From Pseudarthrobacter siccitolerans (GTDB lineage Bacteria > Actinomycetota > Actinomycetes > Actinomycetales > Micrococcaceae), in the NCBI RefSeq assembly GCF_030823375.1, contig NZ_JAUSXB010000001.1:3720001-3784000 (forward strand): a stretch of 64,000 bases of DNA, written 5' to 3'. The position numbers and the translations under genes are program-made. Below the pieces are notes generated by a model. It had not been told where the DNA came from and did no database searches. It worked only from the letters and a program-made list of their open reading frames with translations. This document shows, piece after piece, positions 18,385-25,737 of the stretch (position 1 is the stretch's first letter; every line of letters begins with the position of its first letter).

Positions 18385-18405
18385 CGGGGCGGGCCCCGCA
18401 ATTTT
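18384..18405 (+). terminator. Rho-independent terminator of the iol operon
   Basis: GCGGGGC at 18384-18390 pairs with GCCCCGC at 18393-18399 and is followed by AATTTTCTT. It begins in the last base of the iolT stop codon. Confidence 0.8.
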
Positions 18406-18408
18406 CTT

Positions 18409-18453
18409 GTACAGATAATGCCCCTTGAGCGTCTCAAGGGGCATTATCTGTAC
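18409..18453. repeat. Perfect 21-bp inverted repeat
   Basis: Arms 18409-18429 and 18433-18453 are exact complements with a 3-nt loop (CGT). Outer sequence is GTACAGATAATG, notably AT-richer than the surroundings. It sits 10 nt after the iolT terminator and 9 nt before the remnant marR stop codon, so it probably terminates transcription from both sides. Confidence 0.8.
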
Positions 18454-18461
18454 CAAGAGCA

Positions 18462-18620
18462 CTAGGCGCTTGCGTGCAGCTGCGGCAGGGCATCGACGAG
18501 CGGTGCCAGCTCAGGGATGTCAAGAGCCTCGCCCAGGGCGCCTTCCAAGGTTGCGTCGTGAACCGGCCGGGCTTCCTCCAGTAGCCTGCTTCCGCTGGCG
18601 GTCAACCCGGTGTAAGTTCC
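18462..18620 (-). pseudogene. Remnant of a MarR-family regulator (C-terminal part only)
   Basis: Read on the minus strand, an open frame ends at the TAG at 18464-18462 and encodes about 55-60 residues: GYRRGTYTGLTASGSRLLEEARPVHDATLEGALGEAL (in parts), the wing and dimer helices of MarR proteins. The N-terminal DNA-binding helices and any start codon are missing. Upstream on this strand the sequence runs into the MFS remnant at about 18610-18640, so the junction is approximate. Interpreted as the product of a deletion. Confidence 0.65.
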
Positions 18621-18908
18621 GCGGCGGTACCCGGCCTCCTGATGCGGGTCATGGAATACGCCAGCAGCGCGCCCACACTGGCGTCCGGTGCCAGCATCGG
18701 TGCTTTCAATGTAGGCAACGCCCTGGGTGCCTGGCTGGGCGGCGTCACCATTACCGCTCGCCTCAGCTACACCTCACCAATCTGGGCGGGTGCGGGCATC
18801 ACCCTCCTGGGCCTCGTGGCTATGGCATTGGCAGCGGCAAAGGCGCGGCGGTCAGGCGTGATAGCTGGCCGGCCAGTCGGCGCTGCAGGTTCCCTGGCAA
18901 ACCCGTAG
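18621..18908 (+). pseudogene. Remnant of an MFS transporter (C-terminal part only)
   Basis: Frame ending at TAG 18906-18908 encodes VPGLLMRVMEYASSAPTL, ASIGAFNVGNALGAWLGG and a last membrane helix (IWAGAGITLLGLVAMALAAAKA). This matches TM10-12 of DHA1 family (arabinose-efflux-like) transporters, which are about 400 aa, so roughly three quarters are missing. It abuts the marR remnant, and both genes kept only their 3' ends. The original arrangement was a divergent marR-MFS pair. Confidence 0.68.
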
Positions 18909-18933
18909 CGCCGGAGGCTCTCCACGCGCCCCT

Positions 18934-19929
18934 CTAGAGTGCTGCCTTGAGGGTTGCGGCGGCGACCTGGAGACCCTCAAGGCGGCCCAGTTCCATATCT
19001 TCGTGTTCGATATTTACAGCCATACCCGGGTCTACGGCTGCGAGGGCGGCCAGGAAATTCCGCCAGAATTCGACGTCGTGTCCGCGCCCGACAGCCACGA
19101 AATCCCAGCTGGAGTTCTTTGGCCACTCATTGACGAAGTAGCGGCCGCCGATATTGAGGCGCTCCTCGCCGGGCGTCAGCCGGCGGAAGCGGTCGTCCAG
19201 GACGCCGTTAATCTTGCAGGCCTCATTGATCCGGGTGTCCTTGGCGGCCGCATGGTAAACGAGGGGGCCCAGGTGCTTGATGGCGGCAACCGGATCTATG
19301 CCCTGCCAGAACAGGTGGCTTGGGTCCATTTCAGCACCGACGTGGGTGGCTCCGGTTCGCTCAACGAGGCGGATCATCGTGGCCGGATTGAAGACAAGGT
19401 TCTGGGGATGCATCTCAATGGCCACCTTGACGTCATGGCTTGCAGCGCGTGCGTTGATGTCCTTCCAGTACTCAACGGCGATGTCCCACTGGTAGTCCAG
19501 GATGTCCAAGTAGGCGCTGTCCCAAGGATTCACGGCCCAGTTCGGGGCGGTTGCGCCAAGGTGACCGCCCGGGAGGCCTGACATGGCAACGATTCGCTTC
19601 ACGCCGAGGCGGGCAGCGACTTCGATGGATCGTTGCAGGTCTGCGCTGTGCTTTTCGCGGACCTCAGTGTCCGGATGGAGCGGGTTGCCATTGACGTTCA
19701 GCCCGGTGAGGGTAATGCCCGCATCAGCGAAGGCCCCCAGGTAGTCCTCGACGGCGGCATCCGAAGTCAGGATGTCGGCGACAGGCAGATGTGGGGTGCC
19801 GATGAAGCCGCCGGCACTGATCTCCGCGCCGTCGAGCCCGAGATCCTTGATGGTCTTGAGGGCCTCAGGCAGCTCGTACTGGTGCAGGACGGCGGTGTAG
19901 ACGCCTAGTTTGATGTTGTTTTCAGGCAT
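18934..19929 (-). CDS. Sugar phosphate isomerase/epimerase (TIM barrel)
   Basis: 331 aa, xylose-isomerase-like/AP-endonuclease-2 superfamily. It starts MPENNIKLGVYTAVLHQYELPEALKTIKDLGLDGAEI. Likely metal ligands: VAIEMHPQNL (Glu), GAEMDPSHLFWQG (Asp, His), YHAAAKDTRI and VNIEHEDMEL (Glu). The family converts keto sugars or inososes. Its promoter carries the same operator as the sugar porter at 23022, so the two probably handle the same substrate under the LacI regulator. Substrate unknown. Confidence 0.85.
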   Translation of the reverse strand: MPENNIKLGVYTAVLHQYELPEALKTIKDLGLDGAEISAGGFIGTPHLPVADILTSDAAVEDYLGAFADAGITLTGLNVNGNPLHPDTEVREKHSADLQRSIEVAARLGVKRIVAMSGLPGGHLGATAPNWAVNPWDSAYLDILDYQWDIAVEYWKDINARAASHDVKVAIEMHPQNLVFNPATMIRLVERTGATHVGAEMDPSHLFWQGIDPVAAIKHLGPLVYHAAAKDTRINEACKINGVLDDRFRRLTPGEERLNIGGRYFVNEWPKNSSWDFVAVGRGHDVEFWRNFLAALAAVDPGMAVNIEHEDMELGRLEGLQVAAATLKAAL

Positions 19930-19973
19930 GGGGGTGGCTGGGCTTTCTGGAGTGCGGGAGGGTGGTACCTCAG

Positions 19974-20001
19974 ATTAGAGCGCTCTAATTCCAGGTGTCA
20001 A
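19974..20001 (-). promoter_or_regulatory. Promoter with LacI-type operator for the TIM-barrel gene
   Basis: On the minus strand, -35 TTGACA (20001-19996), 16-nt spacer, and -10 TCTAAT (19979-19974). A perfect 16-bp palindrome ATTAGAGCGCTCTAAT (19974-19989) covers the -10 box and part of the spacer. The central CG and form are typical of LacI-family operators. The same layout occurs at 22931-22958. Confidence 0.8.
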
Positions 20002-20027
20002 TGGGCGGCGGCGGTTATCAGGTCCAG

Positions 20028-21050
20028 TTATTGCTTTTTGTCCGTGGCCGTCGACTTGCGGACCATCAGGGCCGGTGGGAGCTTGCGGGTTATGGTGGCC
20101 CCGCCAGGGTTGGCAATCCGGGCCAGAATGACTTCTGCGGCCGCGCGGCCGAGTTCCCCGGCATGTTGATCGATGGAGGTAAGCCCGATCAGCGGTGAAG
20201 CCGCCACCTCGATGTTGTCGCAGCCGACAACGGCCACGTCGTCCGGAACGGCCACTCCGTGGGCGTGCAACGCCTCCATGACACCAATTGCGGTGAGGTC
20301 ATTGTGGGTGAAGATTGCTGTGGGGAGCGCACTGCCGCTGGCCAGGAAATTCTCCATCACCTGCCGTCCGCCGCGCTCGGTCATGTCACTGTGGACCAGC
20401 ATCGGCTCCAGGCCGAACTGCTCCATAGCGTGAAGGTAGCCTTCCCTTCGGGCTGTGTAGGGGAGCCAGTCGGAGATGTCCACGTGGGCGATGCGCCGGT
20501 GCCCCAATTCGTAGAGGTGCTGCACGGCCAGTACTCCGGACTGGAAGTCGTCGGTGAGGACGGAATCGACGCCATCGGCTTCTAACTCCCGGGTGATGAC
20601 GACCGCGGGCGTCCCCCGCAGGGCAGCCGCCAATTCACCGGACGTGCCGGTGTAGCCCGCCAGCAGCACACCGTCGGCCCGCAGGTCCACGAAGGACCGG
20701 ACCGCTTCAAGTTCCGTCCCAGGATCAGCGGAGCCGACCGCGACCATCAGCTGGTTGCCGCTGCCCGCCAGTCCTTCGGTGATGCCGTCATAAATGTCGG
20801 CGAAGACGGAGTTGTGCAGGTCAAGGAAGAGAACGCCCAGCGTCTTGGTGCGGTGGCTGGCCAGGCGGCTGGCCAACCGGTTGGGCGAATAGCCCAGCGC
20901 GGCGGCGGCTTCCAGGACGGCCGCGCGCTTGGCGGGCGAAACCTTGGGCGACTCGCGCATGACCAGCGACACAAGTGCCCGGCTTACGCCTGCTTCACGG
21001 GCTACGTCCTCCATGGTGACGGAACGGTTGGCGACGGGACTCTGCTTCAC
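20028..21050 (-). CDS. LacI-family transcriptional regulator
   Basis: 340 aa, usual LacI length. The N-terminal helix-turn-helix VTMEDVAREAGVSRALVSLVMRESPKVSPAKRAAVLEAAAALGYSPNRLASRLAS spans about residues 11-65, followed by a periplasmic-binding-protein-like effector domain (TKTLGVLFLDLHNSVFADIYDGI, VAVVGCDNIEVAASPLIGLTSID). GTG start at 21050; the ATG at codon 13 is an alternative. It lies between the two operator copies at 19974 and 22944, making it their likely repressor. Effector probably a sugar or cyclitol. Confidence 0.92.
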   Translation of the reverse strand: MKQSPVANRSVTMEDVAREAGVSRALVSLVMRESPKVSPAKRAAVLEAAAALGYSPNRLASRLASHRTKTLGVLFLDLHNSVFADIYDGITEGLAGSGNQLMVAVGSADPGTELEAVRSFVDLRADGVLLAGYTGTSGELAAALRGTPAVVITRELEADGVDSVLTDDFQSGVLAVQHLYELGHRRIAHVDISDWLPYTARREGYLHAMEQFGLEPMLVHSDMTERGGRQVMENFLASGSALPTAIFTHNDLTAIGVMEALHAHGVAVPDDVAVVGCDNIEVAASPLIGLTSIDQHAGELGRAAAEVILARIANPGGATITRKLPPALMVRKSTATDKKQ

Positions 21051-21082
21051 AGGAGTCCACTATGCCATCGGCGGAAGCGGGG

Positions 21083-21976
21083 TTACGCCCGGAACGGCAG
21101 CCTTGGGTCGATGTCCTGGCCGTCCCAGCTCTGGCGCACCCAGCCGTGGTGGGGGTCATCGCTGATAAGCCATTCGCGGACGGGGCCAGGGCCGGCCATC
21201 ACGTTGAGGTAGTAGAGGTCGTAGCCCGGGGCAGCCATGGCGGGGCCGTGCCAGCCGTAGGGAACCAGGACGACGTCGCCGGTGCGGACCTCGGCGGACA
21301 CGTCGATCGGGCGCTCGTCGGAGGCATAGACGCGCTGGTAGCCGATGGCGTCGGCGTCGGCTGGGGCGGGGGAGCCGGATGCCACCTGGGTTTCGAAGTA
21401 GTAGATCTCCTCGAGGTGGGTCTCGCCGTCTTTCTCTTCGTCGTGTTTGTGCGGGGGGTAGGAGGACCAGTTGCCGGCGGGGGTGAGGACTTCGCAGACG
21501 ATGAACCGGTCGGCTTCCAGAGCGGCGGGAGTGCCGAAGTTGTGGACCTGGCGGGAGCAGTTCCCCGCTCCCCGCAGCTCCACGGGCGTTTCGGCGGCGG
21601 TTACCAGGCGGGTCGGGTAGGAGGCATTGGCGGGGGCCGTGGCAACAGCAACCCGGCCGCCGTCGGCAGAGCTGATGGTTACGGCACGGCCGGTTCCCGA
21701 GTAGAGGACGTCGCTGGGGCCTTGGAACACCGAGGCGCGGCCCTTCAGTGGGTAGCCGGTTCCGTCCACCGTCACGGTGAAGGATCCGTTGAGCGGCACC
21801 ACGATGCGTTCCTCATCGGCGGCGGGAAGGACGATGTCGGCCCCTGCGGCGAGCGTGGCCACCTTCAGTCCGGTGTGTACCCACCCCTCCACGGTGAGGG
21901 AGGAATCGGAGGTTCCGATCGAGACGTCCCATTTGCCGTCGGTGGCGGTTCCCAGCGGGTAGACCCAGTTGGTCAT
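21083..21976 (-). CDS. iolB: 5-deoxy-glucuronate isomerase
   Basis: 297 aa bicupin enzyme turning 5-deoxy-glucuronate into 2-deoxy-5-keto-gluconate, the substrate of IolC. Seen: cupin metal ligands in SSYPPHKHDEEKDGETHLEEIYYFE (in two parts, His/His/Glu) and the later VLVPYGWHGPAMAAPGYDLYYLNVMAGP. This is the iol enzyme missing from the main operon. It lies 18 nt after the GntR gene on the same strand and is probably cotranscribed with it. Confidence 0.95.
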   Translation of the reverse strand: MTNWVYPLGTATDGKWDVSIGTSDSSLTVEGWVHTGLKVATLAAGADIVLPAADEERIVVPLNGSFTVTVDGTGYPLKGRASVFQGPSDVLYSGTGRAVTISSADGGRVAVATAPANASYPTRLVTAAETPVELRGAGNCSRQVHNFGTPAALEADRFIVCEVLTPAGNWSSYPPHKHDEEKDGETHLEEIYYFETQVASGSPAPADADAIGYQRVYASDERPIDVSAEVRTGDVVLVPYGWHGPAMAAPGYDLYYLNVMAGPGPVREWLISDDPHHGWVRQSWDGQDIDPRLPFRA

Positions 21977-21994
21977 AAGCTTTCGCTCCTTGCG

Positions 21995-22735
21995 TTAGCG
22001 CTGTACGAGTGTCATTTCAAAGCTGTAGGAGTCCGCACGGTAGACGTGGTGGCCCGTTTCCACGCGCCGGCCGGTATCGTCCACGGCCGTACGCTCCATG
22101 GTGACCAGGGCAGACCCTTCGCCGGCGTCCAGCATGGACGCCTGGTATTCGTTGGCCGTCATGGCACCGATGCGCTGGGTAGCGAGCCGGAAGTTGACGC
22201 CACCGCGCCGCAGGATCGAATACAGGCCTTCGGCGGCCAGCATGGCTTCATCCATGGCCGCGATGTCATCACGCACCCAGTTCTCCATGAGTGCCAGCGG
22301 CTTGCCGCCCACCTTCCGCAGCCGCGTGAAGTGGTAAACCTTCGATCCGGCCGGTAATTGAAGGGTGGCCAGGGTTGCCTCGTCCGCCTCCACATGGGCG
22401 AAGCTCAAAACGTCCGTGGTGGGCTTTTTGCCGTTATTGGTGAGGTCGTCATAGAGGCTGGAAAGCTCCAGCGGGCGGCGCACCTGGCTGGAGACCACCT
22501 GCGTGCCCACCCCGCGTTTGCGGACAAGCAGTCCCGACCGGACCAGCTCGTCCATGGCCTTGCGCATGGTGGGGCGGGACAGGTTCAGCTGGGCGGCGAG
22601 GTCGATCTCGTTGTCCAGCCGGCTGCCCGGTTCCAGCACTCCGCTGTGGATCGCCGCTTCGATACCCTGCACCACCTGGTGGTAGAGGGGAACCGGGGAG
22701 GATCGGTCAATGCTGAGACCCAGGTTGTTCGCCAC
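21995..22735 (-). CDS. GntR-family (HutC/UTRA) regulator, candidate inositol-regulon regulator
   Basis: 246 aa. The N-terminal GntR winged helix (PLYHQVVQGIEAAIHSGVLEPGSRLDNEIDLAAQLNLSRPTMRKAMDELVRSGLLVRKRGVGTQV) is followed by a UTRA ligand domain (residues ~95-240). The frame is open to 22864, but GTG 22735 is chosen: CAGGAACG precedes it, the GntR domain begins shortly after, and promoter and operator signals lie at 22804-22864. It precedes iolB in an apparent operon, so inositol or an intermediate is the likely effector (inference). Confidence 0.88.
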   Translation of the reverse strand: MANNLGLSIDRSSPVPLYHQVVQGIEAAIHSGVLEPGSRLDNEIDLAAQLNLSRPTMRKAMDELVRSGLLVRKRGVGTQVVSSQVRRPLELSSLYDDLTNNGKKPTTDVLSFAHVEADEATLATLQLPAGSKVYHFTRLRKVGGKPLALMENWVRDDIAAMDEAMLAAEGLYSILRRGGVNFRLATQRIGAMTANEYQASMLDAGEGSALVTMERTAVDDTGRRVETGHHVYRADSYSFEMTLVQR

Positions 22736-22803
22736 GTTTCGTTCCTGTTCCAGGCTGCAGCTTCGGCCCGCCTCGTGAGGCACGAACAGCAGCTTTGCCA
22801 CTA

Positions 22804-22864
22804 TATGTTCTCTTGATAGGACATACCTTCGTATCGATCGTAGCAGGCGGGCAGGGTAGGTCAA
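22804..22864 (-). promoter_or_regulatory. Promoter and operator of gntR-iolB
   Basis: Minus strand: -35 TTGACC (22864-22859), 16-nt spacer, -10 TACGAT (22842-22837). Just downstream is the near-palindrome TATGTTC-N8-GGACATA (22804-22825), whose GACATAC end (22820-22826) matches the core of the sites at 7867 and 8359. This position suits autorepression. Confidence 0.5.
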
Positions 22865-22907
22865 GGTTCCTTCTTCGGCCTCGGGTGGGCAGGGCTGGCC
22901 AATTCAA

Positions 22908-22958
22908 TGTGCTGACATTAAGACTTTTGCTTGACGACGAGTATTAGAGCGCTCTAAA
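22908..22958 (+). promoter_or_regulatory. Promoter of second sugar porter with two operators
   Basis: -35 TTGACG (22931-22936), 16-nt spacer, -10 TCTAAA (22953-22958). The 14-bp palindrome TTAGAGCGCTCTAA at 22944-22957 overlaps the -10 box exactly as at 19974-19989 (LacI operator). Upstream, TGTGCTGACAT at 22908-22918 is identical to part of the operator before the tautomerase (other strand), suggesting input from the GntR regulator too. The start codon is at 23022. Confidence 0.75.
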
Positions 22959-23021
22959 GTCAGTGGCACGCATCACATTCTGATCGGGTCGTTCCGGTCC
23001 CAACGAATCTGAGAGGCAACA

Positions 23022-24440
23022 ATGCTGTTGCAAAAACCATCCCCGAGCGCCGCCGGCAGCCAACGCCGCGGCTACCTTGCCCGGCTGACCGTCATCTCCA
23101 CCTTGGGCGGCCTGCTCTTCGGGTACGACACCGGCGTGATTTCCGGCGCCCTGCTGTACATGAACGATTCCCTGAACATGAACGCCGTCGAGGAAGCAAC
23201 AGTAGTCAGCGCGCTGCTGTTTCCCGGTGCCGCAATGGGCGCGCTGACGGGCGGCCGCATGGCGGACAAGCTGGGACGCCGCGGCTCCCTGCTGGTCTGC
23301 TCGCTGCTGTTCCTCTTCGGCGCCATTGGCTGCGCCATTGCCCCCAACGTTTCCTTCATGATCGGCGCGCGGATTCTACTGGGCCTGGGCGTTGGCGCTG
23401 CCGCCGTCACCTGCCCGCTGTATCTGGCGGAGATGGCGCCGGCCCACCTCCGGGGCCGCATGGTGACCATCAACGAGCTCATGATCGTTACCGGCCAGAT
23501 GCTGGCCTTCGCCATTAATGCCCTGCTGGACGCCCTGATCCACGACACCGAGGTCTGGCGCACCATGCTGGCAATCGCTTCGCTTCCTGCCCTCGCGTTG
23601 CTCGCCGGCATGTTGCTGCTGCCGGAGTCTCCGCGCTGGTACGCCGTCCGGGGCCGGCTGGATGACACCCGCCGCGTCCTGAACCTGAGCCGCAGTCCCG
23701 AAGAGGCAGCCACTGAATTCGAAGAAATCGCCCAAGCTGCCGTGACGGCCAAGGAGGAACGCGGCCACGCCTGGCGGGATCTCCGCGACAACCCGTGGAT
23801 GCGCCGGCTCCTCTGGATTGGCATCGGCCTTGCCACAGTACAGCAGGCAACAGGCATCAACACCGTGAACTACTACGCGCCCACCATCCTGGAAAAGAGC
23901 GGGCTGGGAGTGAGCGCCTCGCTGGTTGCCACCATCGGGGTGGGCGTCACCTCAGTGCTGATGACCATCCTCGGCATCTGGCTGCTGGGCTTCATCGGCC
24001 GCCGCAAGATGCTGATCATCGGTTTCTCCGGCGTGGTCGGCTCGCAGGCCCTGCTGGCAGTTGTCTTCCTGCTGCCCCAGTCCGACCTGGCCAGTTACAC
24101 GATCCTCGCCGCCATGATGCTCTTCGTCGCCTTCGTCCAGTGCTTTATCGGCACCTGCGTCTGGCTGCTCCTTTCGGAGATGTTCCCGCTGGCCATTCGC
24201 GGTTTCGCCATGGGAATCGCAGTGTTCGCACTCTGGACGGTCAACGCCGCCATCTCCTTCCTGTTCCCGATCGTGGTCGAGGCACTGGGGTCCACCGGTA
24301 CGTTCGGACTGTTCGTCCTGGTCAATGTTGCGTCCCTGGCCTTCGTCATCAAGTGCGTACCGGAAACCAAGGGCCGGTCGCTGGAACAGCTTGAGGCGCA
24401 CTTCCGTGGCGGTGAAGTCCCCGCCCGGCTGCCGGCCTAG
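23022..24440 (+). CDS. MFS sugar-porter family transporter
   Basis: 472 aa, 12 membrane helices. Motifs: GGLLFGYDTGVISGALLYM (TM1), GGRMADKLGRRGS, PESPRWY, QQATGINTVNYYAPTI (TM7) and C-terminal PETKGRSLEQLEAHF. It is a paralogue of the porter at 16945-18384 but is separately controlled through the LacI-type operator. GAGAGG lies before the ATG. Likely substrate is an inositol isomer or other polyol processed by the TIM-barrel enzyme at 18934-19929 (inference). A family A hairpin follows. Confidence 0.9.
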   Translation: MLLQKPSPSAAGSQRRGYLARLTVISTLGGLLFGYDTGVISGALLYMNDSLNMNAVEEATVVSALLFPGAAMGALTGGRMADKLGRRGSLLVCSLLFLFGAIGCAIAPNVSFMIGARILLGLGVGAAAVTCPLYLAEMAPAHLRGRMVTINELMIVTGQMLAFAINALLDALIHDTEVWRTMLAIASLPALALLAGMLLLPESPRWYAVRGRLDDTRRVLNLSRSPEEAATEFEEIAQAAVTAKEERGHAWRDLRDNPWMRRLLWIGIGLATVQQATGINTVNYYAPTILEKSGLGVSASLVATIGVGVTSVLMTILGIWLLGFIGRRKMLIIGFSGVVGSQALLAVVFLLPQSDLASYTILAAMMLFVAFVQCFIGTCVWLLLSEMFPLAIRGFAMGIAVFALWTVNAAISFLFPIVVEALGSTGTFGLFVLVNVASLAFVIKCVPETKGRSLEQLEAHFRGGEVPARLPA

Positions 24441-24454
24441 CCAGCGTTTCCCTG

Positions 24455-24521
24455 AGCAGCGCGGGGTGAGACACGGCCCTGTCCGGGACTCCGGATGGGC
24501 CGTGTCTGACCCCGCGCTGCT
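24455..24521. terminator. Long hairpin after the sugar porter (family A)
   Basis: 25-nt arms, 24455-24479 (AGCAGCGCGGGG...) and 24497-24521 (...CCCCGCGCTGCTT), with one internal mismatch, then GGTTCC. The distal end matches the sucD hairpin at 6799-6824 almost base for base, although the inner stem differs. Confidence 0.75.
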
Positions 24522-24565
24522 TGGTTCCCCTACGCTGGGTGGATGAGCACCATGAAGGCGCGGCC

Positions 24566-25699
24566 GTGAATCTCTCCGGAAAACTGGGGCCCGGCCCGCG
24601 CATCCTCGATGTGGAGGACCTGGCCAGCTTCGACCGGCTGGTCAGCGCCGGAGCCGAGCAGATGGACGGCTGGCATGCCCAGTCGCTGGACCTCCGCGGG
24701 CGGTCTGCCGCGCTGAGCCAAATCCGCGTTGAGGGTGCCATCTTCCTGGGCTGCACTTTTGACGAAGGGATGGAGGACGCGCTCCGCCGCCGGGGCGCAC
24801 TCATTTTTCCGCGCCTCGAGGGCGTGCCCTTCAACCCCTACCGGGCCGGGCTGTACTCGCCCCAGGAACTGTATGCGGGACTCGCGGACTCGCCGTATGA
24901 GGAACTGCCGGACGCGCGGATCTACCAGTGGAGCATCCAGCCCGGGCTGCGGCACCGGCTGGACGCCACCCTGGCCTCGGCGCTTCACGACCACGCCATC
25001 GGCGATGCTTTGGAGGAGCTTCACGGCTCGGACGCCCGGCTGGGCAGGAAAATGGTGGGCGTGATGGGCGGGCACGCCGCCCAGCGGGGGAGCGCCGACT
25101 ACGCCCAGGCGGCACTGCTGGGCAGGCTGCTGGCGCGGGACGGCCACGCGGTGGCCACAGGCGGCGGGCCCGGCGCCATGGAGGCTGCCAACCTTGGCGC
25201 CTACCTCAGCCAGGCCGACGACGGCGCGCTGCAGGGCGCGCTGGAGATGCTCGCCTCCGTCCCGGGCTTTCGTCCCTCGGTGTCCGCGTGGGCGCGCGCG
25301 GCGGCTGCCGTCGTCGAACGCTATCCCCGCGGAACGCAGTCGCTGGGGATCCCCACCTGGTTCTACGGCCACGAGCCGCCCAACTACTTCGCCACGCACA
25401 TCGCCAAGTACTTCGCCAACGCCATCCGGGAAGCCATCCTGCTGGAGCTCTGCCATGGCGGCATTGTGTTCCTGCCCGGGGCGGCCGGAACCGTCCAGGA
25501 GATCTTCCAGGATGCGTGCGAGAACTACTATGCTCCGGACGCGAAAGTTACCCCGATGGTGCTGGTGGGCAAGAATCACTGGGAGCATCAATACCCGGCC
25601 TGGCCCATGCTCCGCAGCCTGGCGGCGGGACGGTCCATGGAAGGCCGGATCTTCCTCGTTGACTCAGTGGAGGACGCAGCGGCAGTCCTGCGCGGCTGA
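24566..25699 (+). CDS. LOG-family Rossmann-fold nucleotide-binding protein
   Basis: 377 aa. The C-terminal half is LOG-like (lonely guy / cytokinin riboside 5'-monophosphate phosphoribohydrolase-related): VGVMGGHAAQRGSADYAQAALLGRLLARDGHAVATGGGPGAMEAANLGAYL and FLPGAAGTVQEIFQDACENYY, the latter replacing the usual PGGxGTxxE with PGAAGTVQE. The N-terminal ~150 residues are an extra domain (ILDVEDLASFDRLVSAGAEQM, RVEGAIFLGCTF) found in longer actinobacterial members. GTG 24566 is chosen with GAAGG at 24554-24558; the upstream frame runs back into the hairpin. Substrate not known, probably a nucleotide. Confidence 0.8.
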   Translation: MNLSGKLGPGPRILDVEDLASFDRLVSAGAEQMDGWHAQSLDLRGRSAALSQIRVEGAIFLGCTFDEGMEDALRRRGALIFPRLEGVPFNPYRAGLYSPQELYAGLADSPYEELPDARIYQWSIQPGLRHRLDATLASALHDHAIGDALEELHGSDARLGRKMVGVMGGHAAQRGSADYAQAALLGRLLARDGHAVATGGGPGAMEAANLGAYLSQADDGALQGALEMLASVPGFRPSVSAWARAAAAVVERYPRGTQSLGIPTWFYGHEPPNYFATHIAKYFANAIREAILLELCHGGIVFLPGAAGTVQEIFQDACENYYAPDAKVTPMVLVGKNHWEHQYPAWPMLRSLAAGRSMEGRIFLVDSVEDAAAVLRG

Positions 25700-25737
25700 C
25701 CTCACCGGCCGGCCGCACGCAGCCGGTCCGGAACGGG

